Source: Streptomyces buecherae (GTDB taxonomy: Bacteria > Actinomycetota > Actinomycetes > Streptomycetales > Streptomycetaceae). From it: DNA of 64,000 bases. The notes under the pieces are model-generated. The model did not search any database and was not told the DNA's origin. It saw only the letters and a program-made list of their open reading frames with translations. Of the stretch, positions 9,485 through 18,269 are shown piece after piece (position 1 is the first letter of the stretch; every line of letters starts with the position of its first letter). The translations under genes and the position numbers were made by a program. The stretch covers positions 8,286,501 through 8,350,500 of the forward strand of contig NZ_CP060404.1 in the NCBI RefSeq assembly GCF_014295035.1, given 5' to 3'.

Positions 9485-9488
9485 CGTT

Positions 9489-10088
9489 ATGGATTCCGAG
9501 AATCGACTGGGTGACATCGAGATCACCGACCCGCAGGCGATGCGGGCACTGGCCCACCCGGTGCGGCTGGCCATCCTTGACCGCCTCCAGCGGCACGGCC
9601 CGGCCACGGCCACCCAACTCGCGCCCCACGTGGGCGCCACACCGTCGGTGACCAGTTGGCACCTACGGCACCTGGCGGGCTTCGGGTTGGTCCGGGATGC
9701 CGAAGCCGGGCCGGACCGTCGGCAGCGGCGATGGCAGGCGGCGGCGCGTGGGTTCCGGTTCCAGACGCCGAAGGACGGGGAGGGTGGCTCGGCCGCGCGG
9801 GCGCTGTCCCGGGAGATGTTCGCGCGCTACGGGGATCTGCCGAGCAGGTGGTTGACCGAGGTCGAGCCCCACCTCGAACCGGCCTGGCAACAGGCCGCTG
9901 GTCTGGCCAACACCCGGGTGGTCGTCTCGGCGGAGGAACTCGCGGCGATTCAGGACGGCATCGAGCGAGTGCTGGCCCCGTACGTGACGCGCGATGCCGC
10001 CGAGCGGCCGACCGGCAGTCGCGGCGTCCGACTGATGCGCTACGTCCTGCCGGAACGGGACCAGGAGTCGGCGGATGAGACGCCATGA
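9489..10088 (+). CDS. ArsR/HTH_20-type winged-helix regulator
   Basis: A 199-residue regulator. Residues about 15-75 form the winged helix: DPQAMRALAHPVRLAILDRL, then the recognition helix around ATPSVTSWHLRHLAGFGLV. The remainder is a longer C-terminal effector or dimerisation region with conserved Trp and Arg residues, typical of the HTH_20 subgroup paired with MFS exporters. No metal-binding cysteines are visible, so it is probably not an arsenic sensor. The ATG at 9489 is favoured over an upstream in-frame start at 9468 because the latter lies inside the operator pair. The stop overlaps the next gene's start by 4 bp (ATGA), so translation is coupled to the exporter. Confidence 0.88.
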   Translation: MDSENRLGDIEITDPQAMRALAHPVRLAILDRLQRHGPATATQLAPHVGATPSVTSWHLRHLAGFGLVRDAEAGPDRRQRRWQAAARGFRFQTPKDGEGGSAARALSREMFARYGDLPSRWLTEVEPHLEPAWQQAAGLANTRVVVSAEELAAIQDGIERVLAPYVTRDAAERPTGSRGVRLMRYVLPERDQESADETP

Positions 10089-11413
10089 GCACTGCGAAGA
10101 TCGATGCCCCGGTGTCCCTGTGGCGTGATCGGCGGTTCCGACGGTTCTGGGCCGGGCAGTCCGTTTCGGAGTTCGGTGACCGCATATCCGAACTGGCCCT
10201 GCCGCTGATCGCCGTCACCGCGTTGAGCGCCTCGGCCAACCAGGTGGCGTGGCTGACCGCGCTCATCTGGACACCGAATCTGTTGGCGATTCTCCTGGGG
10301 GCGTGGGTCGACCGTCGGGTGCGTAAGCGCCGCCTGATGGTCCTGGCTGACCTGGTGCGCGGCGCGGTGTTGCTGAGCCTCCCCGTGGCCTACCTGCTCG
10401 ATGCCGTGAGCCTTGGCCAGCTCTATGTCGTCGCACTGCTGACCGGCACCGCGGCGGTGTTGTTCAACACCGCTTATCCACCGTTCTTCGCACAGCTCGT
10501 GCCCCGTGCGTCCTACGTGGAGGCGAACAGCAAACTCAGCGCCAGCCGGTCGATGTCGCACGTGGTCGGACCGGCAGCCGGCGGCGGCCTCATTCAGGCG
10601 TTGACCGCGCCCGTCGCCGTGATCGTGGATGCCCTGTCGTATCTGGCATCGGCATTCCTGGTAGGGCGCATACCGCTCGACGAGTCGCCCGGTGGCGTGG
10701 ACGCGGGAACGGGGCCTTCGCTGCTCCGACGTGCCCGGGAAGGGATGACCTACGTCGCTCGGCACCCGGTGCTGCGCGCTGGGCTCGGCTGCGCGGCGAC
10801 GGTCAACTTCTTCACCTTCGTCGCGGGCAGCGGACTGGTGGTGCTGTTCGCCAACCGTGATCTGGACCTGTCCGCCGGGGCCATCGGACTGGTTCTGGGA
10901 ATCGGCTCGACCGGCGCCCTCCTGGGCGCCGTCATCGCCCCACGGGTGTCGCGGCGGATCGGCGTCGGGCGCAGCATTCTCGTCGGGGCCGTGCTCTTTC
11001 CGGCGCCCATCGCCATCGCGGCCAGCGCGGGCGGACCGCTGTGGGCGCGAGTGGGCGCGCTGGCCGCCGCGGAGTTCCTCTCCGGGGTCGGCGTGATGCT
11101 CTTCGACGTGAATCTCAACTCCCTGCAGACCAGCGTGATCCCCGATGCCATGCGCAGTCGCGTGGCGGGCGCCTTCAGCACCGTCAACTACGGCATGCGG
11201 CCCATCGGAGCCGTCGTCGGCGGATTGCTGGCCACGGGATGGGGCCTGCGGGCGACACTGCTCGTCGGCGCCGCTGGGGGAGTGTTGTCGCTGTTTTGGC
11301 TGCTGTCCTCACCGATACCGCGCATTCGTTCACTGGACCCGGAAAACGCGACCGTTCCGTGCGCCGACGCCGATGCGGACAACGGCCTCACGCTTGACCG
11401 GCCTCAGGCTTGA
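10085..11413 (+). CDS. MFS exporter (MFS_3 / EntS-like)
   Basis: A 442-residue membrane protein with about 12 predicted helices. It starts with the family-typical WRDRRFRRFWAGQSVSEFGDRISELALPL region, split by the first helix boundary, and has a WVDRRVRKRR cytosolic loop after helix 2, the usual MFS loop 2-3 signature position. The subgroup includes enterobactin and macrolide exporters driven by proton antiport. Its ATG overlaps the regulator stop codon, and the pair shares the twin-operator promoter, so it is probably induced by the compound that releases the ArsR-type repressor. A terminator follows at 11433. Confidence 0.9.
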   Translation: MSTAKIDAPVSLWRDRRFRRFWAGQSVSEFGDRISELALPLIAVTALSASANQVAWLTALIWTPNLLAILLGAWVDRRVRKRRLMVLADLVRGAVLLSLPVAYLLDAVSLGQLYVVALLTGTAAVLFNTAYPPFFAQLVPRASYVEANSKLSASRSMSHVVGPAAGGGLIQALTAPVAVIVDALSYLASAFLVGRIPLDESPGGVDAGTGPSLLRRAREGMTYVARHPVLRAGLGCAATVNFFTFVAGSGLVVLFANRDLDLSAGAIGLVLGIGSTGALLGAVIAPRVSRRIGVGRSILVGAVLFPAPIAIAASAGGPLWARVGALAAAEFLSGVGVMLFDVNLNSLQTSVIPDAMRSRVAGAFSTVNYGMRPIGAVVGGLLATGWGLRATLLVGAAGGVLSLFWLLSSPIPRIRSLDPENATVPCADADADNGLTLDRPQA

Positions 11414-11432
11414 TCGGGCTCAGGGTTGACGC

Positions 11433-11465
11433 CGCTGGCGGTCGCTGGCCATGCCACCGCCAGCG
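11433..11465 (+). terminator. Terminator hairpin after MFS gene
   Basis: A 10-bp perfect inverted repeat (CGCTGGCGGT and its complement) with a 13-nt loop begins 20 bp after the MFS stop codon. Confidence 0.65.
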
Positions 11466-11595
11466 AGCGTGCCGGGTCGGTTCGACAGGCGCGGTGAGGC
11501 CGGAACAGCCACGCCCCGGGCTCGGCGGTACGCAGCCGCCGCGCGGCCGGCCGGAGGCGCGGCGCGTGGCGGCTGCCTGCGGTACGAGGGCGCCG

Positions 11596-11620
11596 ACCGC
11601 ACCGCACCGCACCGCACCGC
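11596..11620. repeat. Pentanucleotide tandem repeat (ACCGC)5
   Basis: Five perfect ACCGC units occupy 25 bp immediately before the stop codon side of the convergent gene. Such a tract can slip, but it lies just outside the coding sequence. Confidence 0.85.
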
Positions 11621-11625
11621 TTAGC

Positions 11626-13524
11626 TCAGCTCGCGCGGACGCTGCGCAAGCTCTCCAACCTCGCCTGGATGGCCCGCAGCGCGCCGGGTCTGCGCCCCGG
11701 TACGCGGGTGCGCAGGGCCATCAGTTCGGTGGCCAACGAGCGGGCTCGCAGCAGGTCGTTGACGTGCTGCCACTGGTGGTGCGCCCGGTCCACCGCGCCC
11801 TCCACGTCGGGCTGGTCCGCTGCCTGCCCCGCGCTCAGGCGTGTGGTGGCGGCGGCCATCCACAGCTCGCAGGCGCGGGCCGGGTCTCCGGCGAGCCGGG
11901 CCAGGTCGGCGCGTACCTCAAGCCAGTGGAGCGCCTGCGGCGAGTCGGGACCCGCGGAACGGAACGCCTCCTGCTCCCAGGCCGCGGCCATCGCCGCGGC
12001 CTCGCTGTGCCGCCCCGCGTGCGCCGCCTCCAGTATCGCGCCGTGCGGATCGTGGGCCACCTCGCCGCCGCCGTACCCCGGCGCGTACGCGGGCGGCGGG
12101 CCGGGATCGTACGGCCGTCGCGGGGCCGCCTCGGCGTCCCCGACGGCTGCGCGGTCCGCGACCGAAGCCGGCTCGTCCTCCCCGCCCTGCCCGGAGTGGC
12201 GGTCCAGGGTCGGCGCGGCCTCATCCGCCGAGGCCGTATGCGGTTCGCCGGAGTGAGTGCCGGAGGCCGACAGCGAGGGCTTGTCGGAGTGAGCGGCCGA
12301 CGCCCGCGGCGGGGGTGGCACCGCCGCGCGCTGAGACGGCCCCTCGCCAGCGGGCTCGACCGGCCTCGCCTCGCCCGCCGGACGGGCCGCCGCGTCCGTT
12401 GGCTCGTCCGCCGCGTCGCCTGCCTCCGGCGCGCGGGGAGCGGCGGACGCCGCCGGTGGCGCAACGGGCGGGCTCGACTGCGGGGTTGTAGCTGGTGCGG
12501 CTGGTGCGGCTGGTGCGGCTGGTGTGGTGCTCGGTGTCACGGACGGGGCGGGCTCCGATGCCGTGACCGCCGGGTCCGGGCCCGGGTCTGGGTCCGGACC
12601 CGCCGACGGCGTGGGCGTCGCGTCGACGGGGGGCCACTGAGGCTGGTCGGGCGTCGGGTTGGGTTGCGGGCTCGTGGGCCCGACCGCCGGCTCGAAGCCC
12701 GGGACCAGCGGGAGACCGGCCCCCGGTGGCGGTGAGGCCGGCGGCGCCCAGGCGTTCGCCGCGCCCGTCGGCGCCGGTCCGAGGGCCGGGTCGGCCGGGC
12801 CCGTGGGGGGCGTGTGCGGCACGCCGAGCGGTAGCATGCCGCCCCCGCCGGCGGGGTGGGGCGCGCCTCCCGTGGACGCCACGAGCAGGGCGGTCCCCTG
12901 GTCGAGCCCCGACTGCTCGACGGCGTGCTGGTGCAACTGCGGCAGCGGTGGGCGGGTGCCCACCGAGCGGAGGGCCGCGGCCAGGGCCCGGGTGTAGTGC
13001 GGGGTGTTGAGCTGGCGGCGGCGCGGCGGGGGAACGACGCACCCGTACAGCGCGAGCCCGATCGTCAGCTGCTCGGCGGTGAGCTTGGGCCAGGCCGTCT
13101 CGTCGGCCGCCAGGTCGGCGAAGACGGTGGTGGTGCCGGCGGGCCGGTGGCCCAGCTCCGAGAGCAGCCAGTGCCAGGGCAACGCGGTGTACCGAGCCGT
13201 CTTCGGCGTCGTGCGCGCCAGTGCCAGATGTGGCAGGTGTTGCTTGGTGTCCAGCGTCAACTGGCCGACGAGGTAGACCAGGACGGGCCCCGGGTGGGCG
13301 GCTGCCGTGCGCAGGTGGGTCAGCACGGTGTGCGGCTCGTCGGGATCGACGAGTTGCACCACCTGTGCGCCGCCCGCCGTGCCCAGTAGCACCGACGGTG
13401 CGACGGCCGCCAGCGACGGCAGTGCGGCGGCCGTGTCCATCGCCCGCTGCTTGCCCGTCGGTCCTGCCGCGATGAGCAGGGCGTATCCCGACTCGTTCGC
13501 CGCTCCTGCCCCGTTGTTTGCCAT
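11626..13524 (-). CDS. Pro/Ala-rich protein, possible degenerate caspase-like domain
   Basis: A 632-residue protein of unknown function with three parts. Residues about 1-230 form a globular domain whose order of segments (a VLVYLVGQLTLD strand, then ALPWHWLLSEL, then TTVFADLAADE) recalls caspase-like C14 peptidases, but the GHG and DxCxSG catalytic motifs read GQL and ADLAAD, so any such fold would be inactive. Residues about 230-500 are a long low-complexity Pro/Ala/Gly linker, including a 9-bp repeat (GCTGGTGCG-type, four units, 12491-12526). The last 130 residues are helical and TPR-like (AAHAGRHSEAAAMAAAWEQ). There is no signal peptide and no clear ribosome site. The caspase idea is my inference from pattern, not a confident assignment. 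Confidence 0.65.
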   Translation of the reverse strand: MANNGAGAANESGYALLIAAGPTGKQRAMDTAAALPSLAAVAPSVLLGTAGGAQVVQLVDPDEPHTVLTHLRTAAAHPGPVLVYLVGQLTLDTKQHLPHLALARTTPKTARYTALPWHWLLSELGHRPAGTTTVFADLAADETAWPKLTAEQLTIGLALYGCVVPPPRRRQLNTPHYTRALAAALRSVGTRPPLPQLHQHAVEQSGLDQGTALLVASTGGAPHPAGGGGMLPLGVPHTPPTGPADPALGPAPTGAANAWAPPASPPPGAGLPLVPGFEPAVGPTSPQPNPTPDQPQWPPVDATPTPSAGPDPDPGPDPAVTASEPAPSVTPSTTPAAPAAPAAPATTPQSSPPVAPPAASAAPRAPEAGDAADEPTDAAARPAGEARPVEPAGEGPSQRAAVPPPPRASAAHSDKPSLSASGTHSGEPHTASADEAAPTLDRHSGQGGEDEPASVADRAAVGDAEAAPRRPYDPGPPPAYAPGYGGGEVAHDPHGAILEAAHAGRHSEAAAMAAAWEQEAFRSAGPDSPQALHWLEVRADLARLAGDPARACELWMAAATTRLSAGQAADQPDVEGAVDRAHHQWQHVNDLLRARSLATELMALRTRVPGRRPGALRAIQARLESLRSVRAS

Positions 13525-13863
13525 GGCAGCACCGTATCCGTTCCGGCCGTCGTCCCGGTGCCCGGCGGCGGAGCGTACGCACGTTCCGTGGCGGAGCGTG
13601 GAAGCGCCGTAGCGGGCGGTGGCAAGGGCGCCACTTAAACCAACCGGGCGGGAACCGGTCAGGTTGTTGCCCGTAGGCGGGCAGCGGTGACCTGTGTTTC
13701 CCTTCCGTAAGATGTCGCTGACCTGGGGGTTGCCTGGACATTAAGCGGGCAGAGACGGTCAGGAGAGATCTGGTGCCTGGCCTGGTCACAGCACAACTCC
13801 CCTTGTAGAAATCTGATCAGGAAGTGCCCGAACGGGCAGTGCGGTACGTGATGGGGAGTCACT
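13525..13863. promoter_or_regulatory. Divergent promoter region of the deoR-type gene
   Basis: This 339-bp gap separates two divergent genes and becomes AT-richer towards the regulator (13680-13850). The regulator's GTG at 13864 is preceded by GGGGAG. I see no strong palindrome that would define an operator. Confidence 0.45.
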
Positions 13864-14625
13864 GTGGACGCAGAGGAACGCCGGCGCACGGTCCTCGAAC
13901 TGGCCCGCCACACCGGCTCCGTCGTCGTGACGGAGTTGGCGGAGAAGCTCGGGGTGTCGAAGGAGACCGTTCGGCGTGACCTGCACGCGATGGAGAACCG
14001 GGGCCTGCTGCGGCGTACCCACGGCGGGGCCTATCCCGTGGAGAGCGCGGGGTACGAGACGACGCTCGCTTTCCGCACCACCATGCACGTCGCGGAGAAG
14101 TCCCGGATCGCCGCCGCGGCCGGCGAACTCGTCGGCGACGCGGAGACCGTCTACGTGGACGAGGGCTTCACGCCACAACTCATCGCCCAAGCGCTGCCCC
14201 GCGAACGACCGTTGACCGTCATCACCTCGTCCCTCGCCACCGCCAGCGGCCTCGCCGTCAGTGACCGGATCACCGTGCTCTTACTCGGTGGCCGGGTCCG
14301 GGGCAGCACGCTGGCCTCCGTGGGCCACTGGGCCACCCACATGCTCCAGGGATTCGTGATCGACCTGGCGTTCATCGGCGCCAACGGCATCTCCCGGCAG
14401 TACGGCCTGACCACTCCCGACCCGGCCGTCAGCGAGGTCAAGGCGCAGGTGATGCGGGTCGCCAGGCGCCGCATCTTCGCCGGCGTGCACACCAAGTTCG
14501 GCGCCGTGAGCTTCTGTCGCTTCGCCGAGGCCCAGGAGTTCGAGGTCATCATCACCGACACCGGCCTGCCGCTGGCCGAGGCCCACCGCTACGCCCTGCT
14601 CGGGCCCCAGGTGCTGCGCGTGTGA
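13864..14625 (+). CDS. DeoR/GlpR-type regulator of polyol operon, TTA codon
   Basis: A 253-residue regulator. The N-terminal DeoR helix-turn-helix is clear (VVVTELAEKLGVSKETVRRD followed by LHAMENRGLLRRTHGGA), and the C-terminal sensor domain has the sugar-isomerase-like fold with DEGFTPQLIA and the family motif FIGANGIS near residue 175. Members usually sense a phosphorylated sugar or polyol and repress an adjacent uptake operon. Codon 140 is TTA (14281-14283, in the segment TVLLLGG), the rarest codon in Streptomyces, so translation should depend on the bldA tRNA. The gene lies 400 bp upstream of and in line with the polyol ABC operon, its probable target. Confidence 0.92.
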   Translation: MDAEERRRTVLELARHTGSVVVTELAEKLGVSKETVRRDLHAMENRGLLRRTHGGAYPVESAGYETTLAFRTTMHVAEKSRIAAAAGELVGDAETVYVDEGFTPQLIAQALPRERPLTVITSSLATASGLAVSDRITVLLLGGRVRGSTLASVGHWATHMLQGFVIDLAFIGANGISRQYGLTTPDPAVSEVKAQVMRVARRRIFAGVHTKFGAVSFCRFAEAQEFEVIITDTGLPLAEAHRYALLGPQVLRV

Positions 14626-15025
14626 CCGCCCCCGCCCCACGCCGCCGGCGCCGCGCCGCCGGCACCCGCGCGGGGCCCGCACCGCGCCCCGCCAACGGCG
14701 CCCCGACCAGTCGCCCGGGCCGGCTCCCACCACACAGCGCCGGGGCGACCGGCACCCACCGACCTCGTACGCGAGTACGCGACCCCATCGGAGCAACCTG
14801 GCCCACCCTCAGCCCGTGCCGCCCCAGCTCGCGCCGCCCGCCGACGCCCCCAACCGCCGTACCAGCACCACCTCACCCGCGCGCCCCAACCCGCCTCGGC
14901 CGCCCAGCCCGGGGCCCCGCCCGGGGCGAGCGGTGGGCCCGGTACGCGTCGCGCGCCTCGGCCACCCGACCACGGCCCGGCGCGCCCCCCAGCCACCCAG
15001 TGATATCGATCCACGGGGAGAACCC
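14626..15025. other. Leader of the polyol ABC operon
   Basis: A 400-bp gap of extremely GC-rich sequence without a credible gene. It must contain the promoter and leader of the transport operon; the ribosome site GGGGAG is at 15015-15020. An open frame that fuses this stretch to the binding protein has Pro/Arg-rich, non-protein-like composition. Confidence 0.5.
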
Positions 15026-16399
15026 ATGTCCATCCACACCCGACGCGGCGCTCGCGCGCTGGTCGCCGCCGCCTCGGCGGGGGCGCTCGTCGCGGCGTGC
15101 ACCGCATGCGAGGGGTACGTCGGTGCCGGCGGCTCCTCGCTCTTCGGGGGTGACGCCATCAACGTCCTGATGGTCAACAACCCACAGATGGTGGAGTTAC
15201 AGAAGCTGACCAAGCGACACTTCACCAAGGACACCGGCATCAAGGTCAATTTCACCGTGTTGCCCGAGAACGACGTCCGCGACAAAATCAGTCAGGACTT
15301 CTCCAACCAGGCCGGCCAGTACGACGTCGCCACCATCAGCAATTTCGAAGTCCCCTTCTTCTCCGAACACGGCTGGCTACGCGACCTGGGGCCCTTTCTC
15401 GCCAAGGACCGCGCCTTCGACCAGCAGGACATCCTCGCCCCGGTACGGCAGTCGCTGACCGCCGACGACGGCAAGGTCTACGCCGAGCCGTTCTACGGCG
15501 AATCCTCCTTCCTGATGTACCGCAAGGACGTCCTCGCCGAGCGCGGCCTGACCATGCCCGCCGAGCCCACCTGGCAACAGGTGGCCGACATCGCCGCGAA
15601 AACCGACGGCGCACGCCCCGGGATGAAGGGCATCTGCCTGCGGGGACTGCCCGGTTGGGGCGAGTTGACCGCGCCGCTGACCACGGTGGTCAACACCTTC
15701 GGCGGCACCTGGTTCACCAAGGACTGGAAAGCCCGTCTGACGTCACCGGAGTTCGTCGAGGCCACCCAGTTCTACGTCGACCTGGTGCGTGAACACGGGC
15801 AGGCGGGCGCCGCGCAGTCGGGATACGCGGAATGCCTTTACAACATGTCGCAGGGCAAAAGCGCGATGTGGTACGACGCCACCGCGGCGGCCGGCACGCT
15901 GGAGGACGCGAAGTCCCCCGTCAAGGGCAAGATCGGCTATGTGAAGGCGCCGGTGAACAAGACCTCGGATTCCGGCTGGCTCTACACCTGGGCCTGGGGC
16001 ATGCAGAAGGCGTCCGAGAAGTCCGACGACGCCTGGAAGTTCATCTCCTGGGCCTCCAGCAAGGAATACGAGGCCCTGGTGGGACGGGAGAGCGGCTGGG
16101 CCAACGTACCGGCCGGCAAACGCGCCTCGACGTACGCCCGACCGGAATACCGGTCCGCGGCGAGCGCGTTCGCCGACGTCACGCACCGCTCCATCGCCGC
16201 CACCAAGCCGCGTGACCCGGGCGTCCAGCCGAGGCCCACCGCCGGCATCCAGTTCGTCGGCATCCCCGAGTTCACCGACCTCGGCACCAGGGTCTCCCAG
16301 GAGATCAGCGCGGCCATCGCCGGCCGCCAGCCGGTGCGCGAGGCGCTGCGCGCCTCCCAGAAGATGGCCGAGCGGGTCGGCGAGGAGTACCAGGACTGA
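15026..16399 (+). CDS. Polyol/sugar ABC transporter substrate-binding lipoprotein, TTA codon
   Basis: A 457-residue extracytoplasmic binding protein. The signal ends in a lipobox (LVAAC) near residue 26, so the mature protein is tethered to the membrane. The body is a type I family binding protein (SBP_bac_1) resembling sorbitol/mannitol binding proteins: INVLMVNNPQMVELQKL, TVLPENDVRDKI, then YAEPFYGESSFLMYRKD and a Trp-rich hinge (WLYTWAWGMQK). Codon 58 is TTA (15197-15199), a second bldA-dependent codon in this locus. The ATG at 15026 follows GGGGAG. Its stop overlaps the first permease start by one base (TGATG), so the operon is coupled. Polyol specificity is inferred from relatives and the downstream dehydrogenase. 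Confidence 0.9.
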   Translation: MSIHTRRGARALVAAASAGALVAACTACEGYVGAGGSSLFGGDAINVLMVNNPQMVELQKLTKRHFTKDTGIKVNFTVLPENDVRDKISQDFSNQAGQYDVATISNFEVPFFSEHGWLRDLGPFLAKDRAFDQQDILAPVRQSLTADDGKVYAEPFYGESSFLMYRKDVLAERGLTMPAEPTWQQVADIAAKTDGARPGMKGICLRGLPGWGELTAPLTTVVNTFGGTWFTKDWKARLTSPEFVEATQFYVDLVREHGQAGAAQSGYAECLYNMSQGKSAMWYDATAAAGTLEDAKSPVKGKIGYVKAPVNKTSDSGWLYTWAWGMQKASEKSDDAWKFISWASSKEYEALVGRESGWANVPAGKRASTYARPEYRSAASAFADVTHRSIAATKPRDPGVQPRPTAGIQFVGIPEFTDLGTRVSQEISAAIAGRQPVREALRASQKMAERVGEEYQD

Positions 16400-17364
16400 T
16401 GACCGCGCCAACCACCGGGCCGCGCGCCCCCGTCACACCCACTACGGTCAGGCCGTCGCAGCCGCCCAACCGCCTCAAGGTGTGGGCCACGCGCGCCCCG
16501 CTGCTGCCCGCCCTGGTCTTCCTGATCGCCGTCACCCAACTGCCGTTCGTGGCGACCCTGGTGATCTCGCTCTTCGACTGGAACTCCCTGGACCCGGACG
16601 ACCGGCACTTCACCGGCCTGAGCAACTACCGCCACGCCGCCGAGGACGAGGCGCTGCGCGAGTCGGTGCTCACCACCGCCGTCCTGACGGCCACCGTCGT
16701 CCTGGCCACCGTCGTCCTCGGGCTGTTGCTCGCCCTCCTGCTCGACCGCGAGTTCCGGGGCCGCGGGGTGGTGCGTACGCTGCTCATCGCCCCGTTCCTG
16801 GTCGTCCCGGTCGCCGCCGCGCTGCTGTGGAAGCACGTCCTCTACAACCCGGACTACGGCCTCTTCAACGGCGCCCTGACCTGGGTGGCCGCCCGCTTCG
16901 GCGACGACAGCCCGCCCCAGCCGGACTGGGTGTCCGACATGCCGCTGCTGGCCGTGGAGGCATCGCTGATCTGGCAGTGGACACCGTTCATGATGCTGAT
17001 CCTGCTGGCCGGGTTGCAGAGCCGTCCGATGGACATGATCGAGGCCGCGCGCATCGACGGCGCCGGCAACTGGCAGATCTTCCGCTACCTCACCCTGCCG
17101 CACCTGCGCCGCTACCTGGAGCTCGGCGTGCTGCTCGGCTCGGTGTACATCGTGCAGAACTTCGACGCGGTCTTCACCATCACCGCGGGCGGCCTGGACA
17201 CGGCCAACCTGCCCTACACCATCTACCAGACCTTCTACCAGGCCCACGAGTACGGCCAGGCGTCGGCGGCCGGCGTGCTCGTCGTCATCGGCTCGATCAT
17301 CATCGCGACCTTCGCGCTGCGGGTGGTCTCGTCGTTGTTCACCGAGGAGGCGTCCCGTTCATGA
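16399..17364 (+). CDS. Polyol/sugar ABC transporter permease 1
   Basis: A 321-residue integral membrane protein with about six helices and the ATPase-contact motif EAARIDGAGNWQIFRYLTLP (EAA loop). It belongs to the MalF/SmoF-like carbohydrate uptake 1 permeases, which pair with a MalG-like partner. It overlaps the binding-protein stop at its 5' end and the next permease by 4 bp at its 3' end. No ATPase gene is present in the operon; as for other Streptomyces sugar importers, the shared ATPase MsiK encoded elsewhere is the likely energiser (inference). Confidence 0.92.
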   Translation: MTAPTTGPRAPVTPTTVRPSQPPNRLKVWATRAPLLPALVFLIAVTQLPFVATLVISLFDWNSLDPDDRHFTGLSNYRHAAEDEALRESVLTTAVLTATVVLATVVLGLLLALLLDREFRGRGVVRTLLIAPFLVVPVAAALLWKHVLYNPDYGLFNGALTWVAARFGDDSPPQPDWVSDMPLLAVEASLIWQWTPFMMLILLAGLQSRPMDMIEAARIDGAGNWQIFRYLTLPHLRRYLELGVLLGSVYIVQNFDAVFTITAGGLDTANLPYTIYQTFYQAHEYGQASAAGVLVVIGSIIIATFALRVVSSLFTEEASRS

Positions 17365-18269
17365 CCGCCACCGCAGACGCGCCCACGGGCGCCGCGACCT
17401 CCCGGCCAGCCGCCCGCCGGCGCCCACTGGCCGGCCCGCGGCGCGGGGCACGGCGTCGGGGGGCCGCCCTCGGGCTGCTCGCCTGGCTGGTCGGGCTCCT
17501 CTTCTTCCTCCCCGTGGCCTGGATGGTGCTGACCTCCCTGCACTCGGAGCAGGACGCCGCGACCAACCCGCCCTCCCTCGGCGCCTCGCTGACCTGGGAC
17601 GGCTACCGCACCTTCTTCGGCGCCGACGGCGGCGCCAGCCCCTGGCCGTCGCTGATCAACTCCCTGACCGCCAGCGTCTGCTCCACCCTGCTCGTGCTGG
17701 TGCTCGCGCTGCCCGCCGCGTACGCGCTGTCCCTGCGCCCCGTGCGCAAGTGGACGGACGTGCTGTTCTTCTTCCTGTCCACCAAGATGCTGCCGGTCGT
17801 CGCCGGGCTGCTGCCGATCTACCTGTTCGCCAAGAACGTCGACATGCTCGACAACATCTGGCTGCTGGTCATCCTCTACACGTCGATGAACCTGCCGATC
17901 GCGGTATGGATGATGCAGTCCTTCCTCGCCGACATCCCGGTGGCGATCATCGAGGCGGCGCAGATCGACGGTGCCCCGCTGCGCACCATCCTGGCCCGCG
18001 TGGTGGCCCCCGTCGCCGGCCCCGGCATCGCCGCCACCTCGCTGATCTGCTTCATCTTCAGTTGGAACGAGATGCTCTTCGCCCGTGTGCTGACCGGCGT
18101 CAGGGCGCAGACCGCGCCGGTCTTCCTCACCAGCTTCATCACCAGCCAGGGCCTGTTCCTGGCCAAGGTCTGCGCAGCGTCCGTCGTGATCTCCCTCCCG
18201 GTGCTCGCCGCCGGGTTCGCCGCCCAGGACAAGCTCGTCCAGGGCCTGTCGCTAGGAGCAGTGAAATGA
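17361..18269 (+). CDS. Polyol/sugar ABC transporter permease 2
   Basis: A 302-residue MalG/SmoG-like permease. After a basic, cytosolic N terminus it has six predicted helices and the EAA motif EAAQIDGAPLRTILARVVAP facing the ATPase. It starts inside the previous stop codon (ATGA) and ends inside the next gene's start, so all four transport and dehydrogenase genes are translationally coupled. With permease 1 it should form the heterodimeric channel for the polyol bound by the lipoprotein. Confidence 0.92.
   Translation: MTATADAPTGAATSRPAARRRPLAGPRRGARRRGAALGLLAWLVGLLFFLPVAWMVLTSLHSEQDAATNPPSLGASLTWDGYRTFFGADGGASPWPSLINSLTASVCSTLLVLVLALPAAYALSLRPVRKWTDVLFFFLSTKMLPVVAGLLPIYLFAKNVDMLDNIWLLVILYTSMNLPIAVWMMQSFLADIPVAIIEAAQIDGAPLRTILARVVAPVAGPGIAATSLICFIFSWNEMLFARVLTGVRAQTAPVFLTSFITSQGLFLAKVCAASVVISLPVLAAGFAAQDKLVQGLSLGAVK

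Noticed and set aside
12491..12526. Short tandem repeats as CRISPR or recombination sites
   Set aside because: They are 9-bp in-frame repeats encoding Ala/Pro within a coding sequence linker; there are no spacers.
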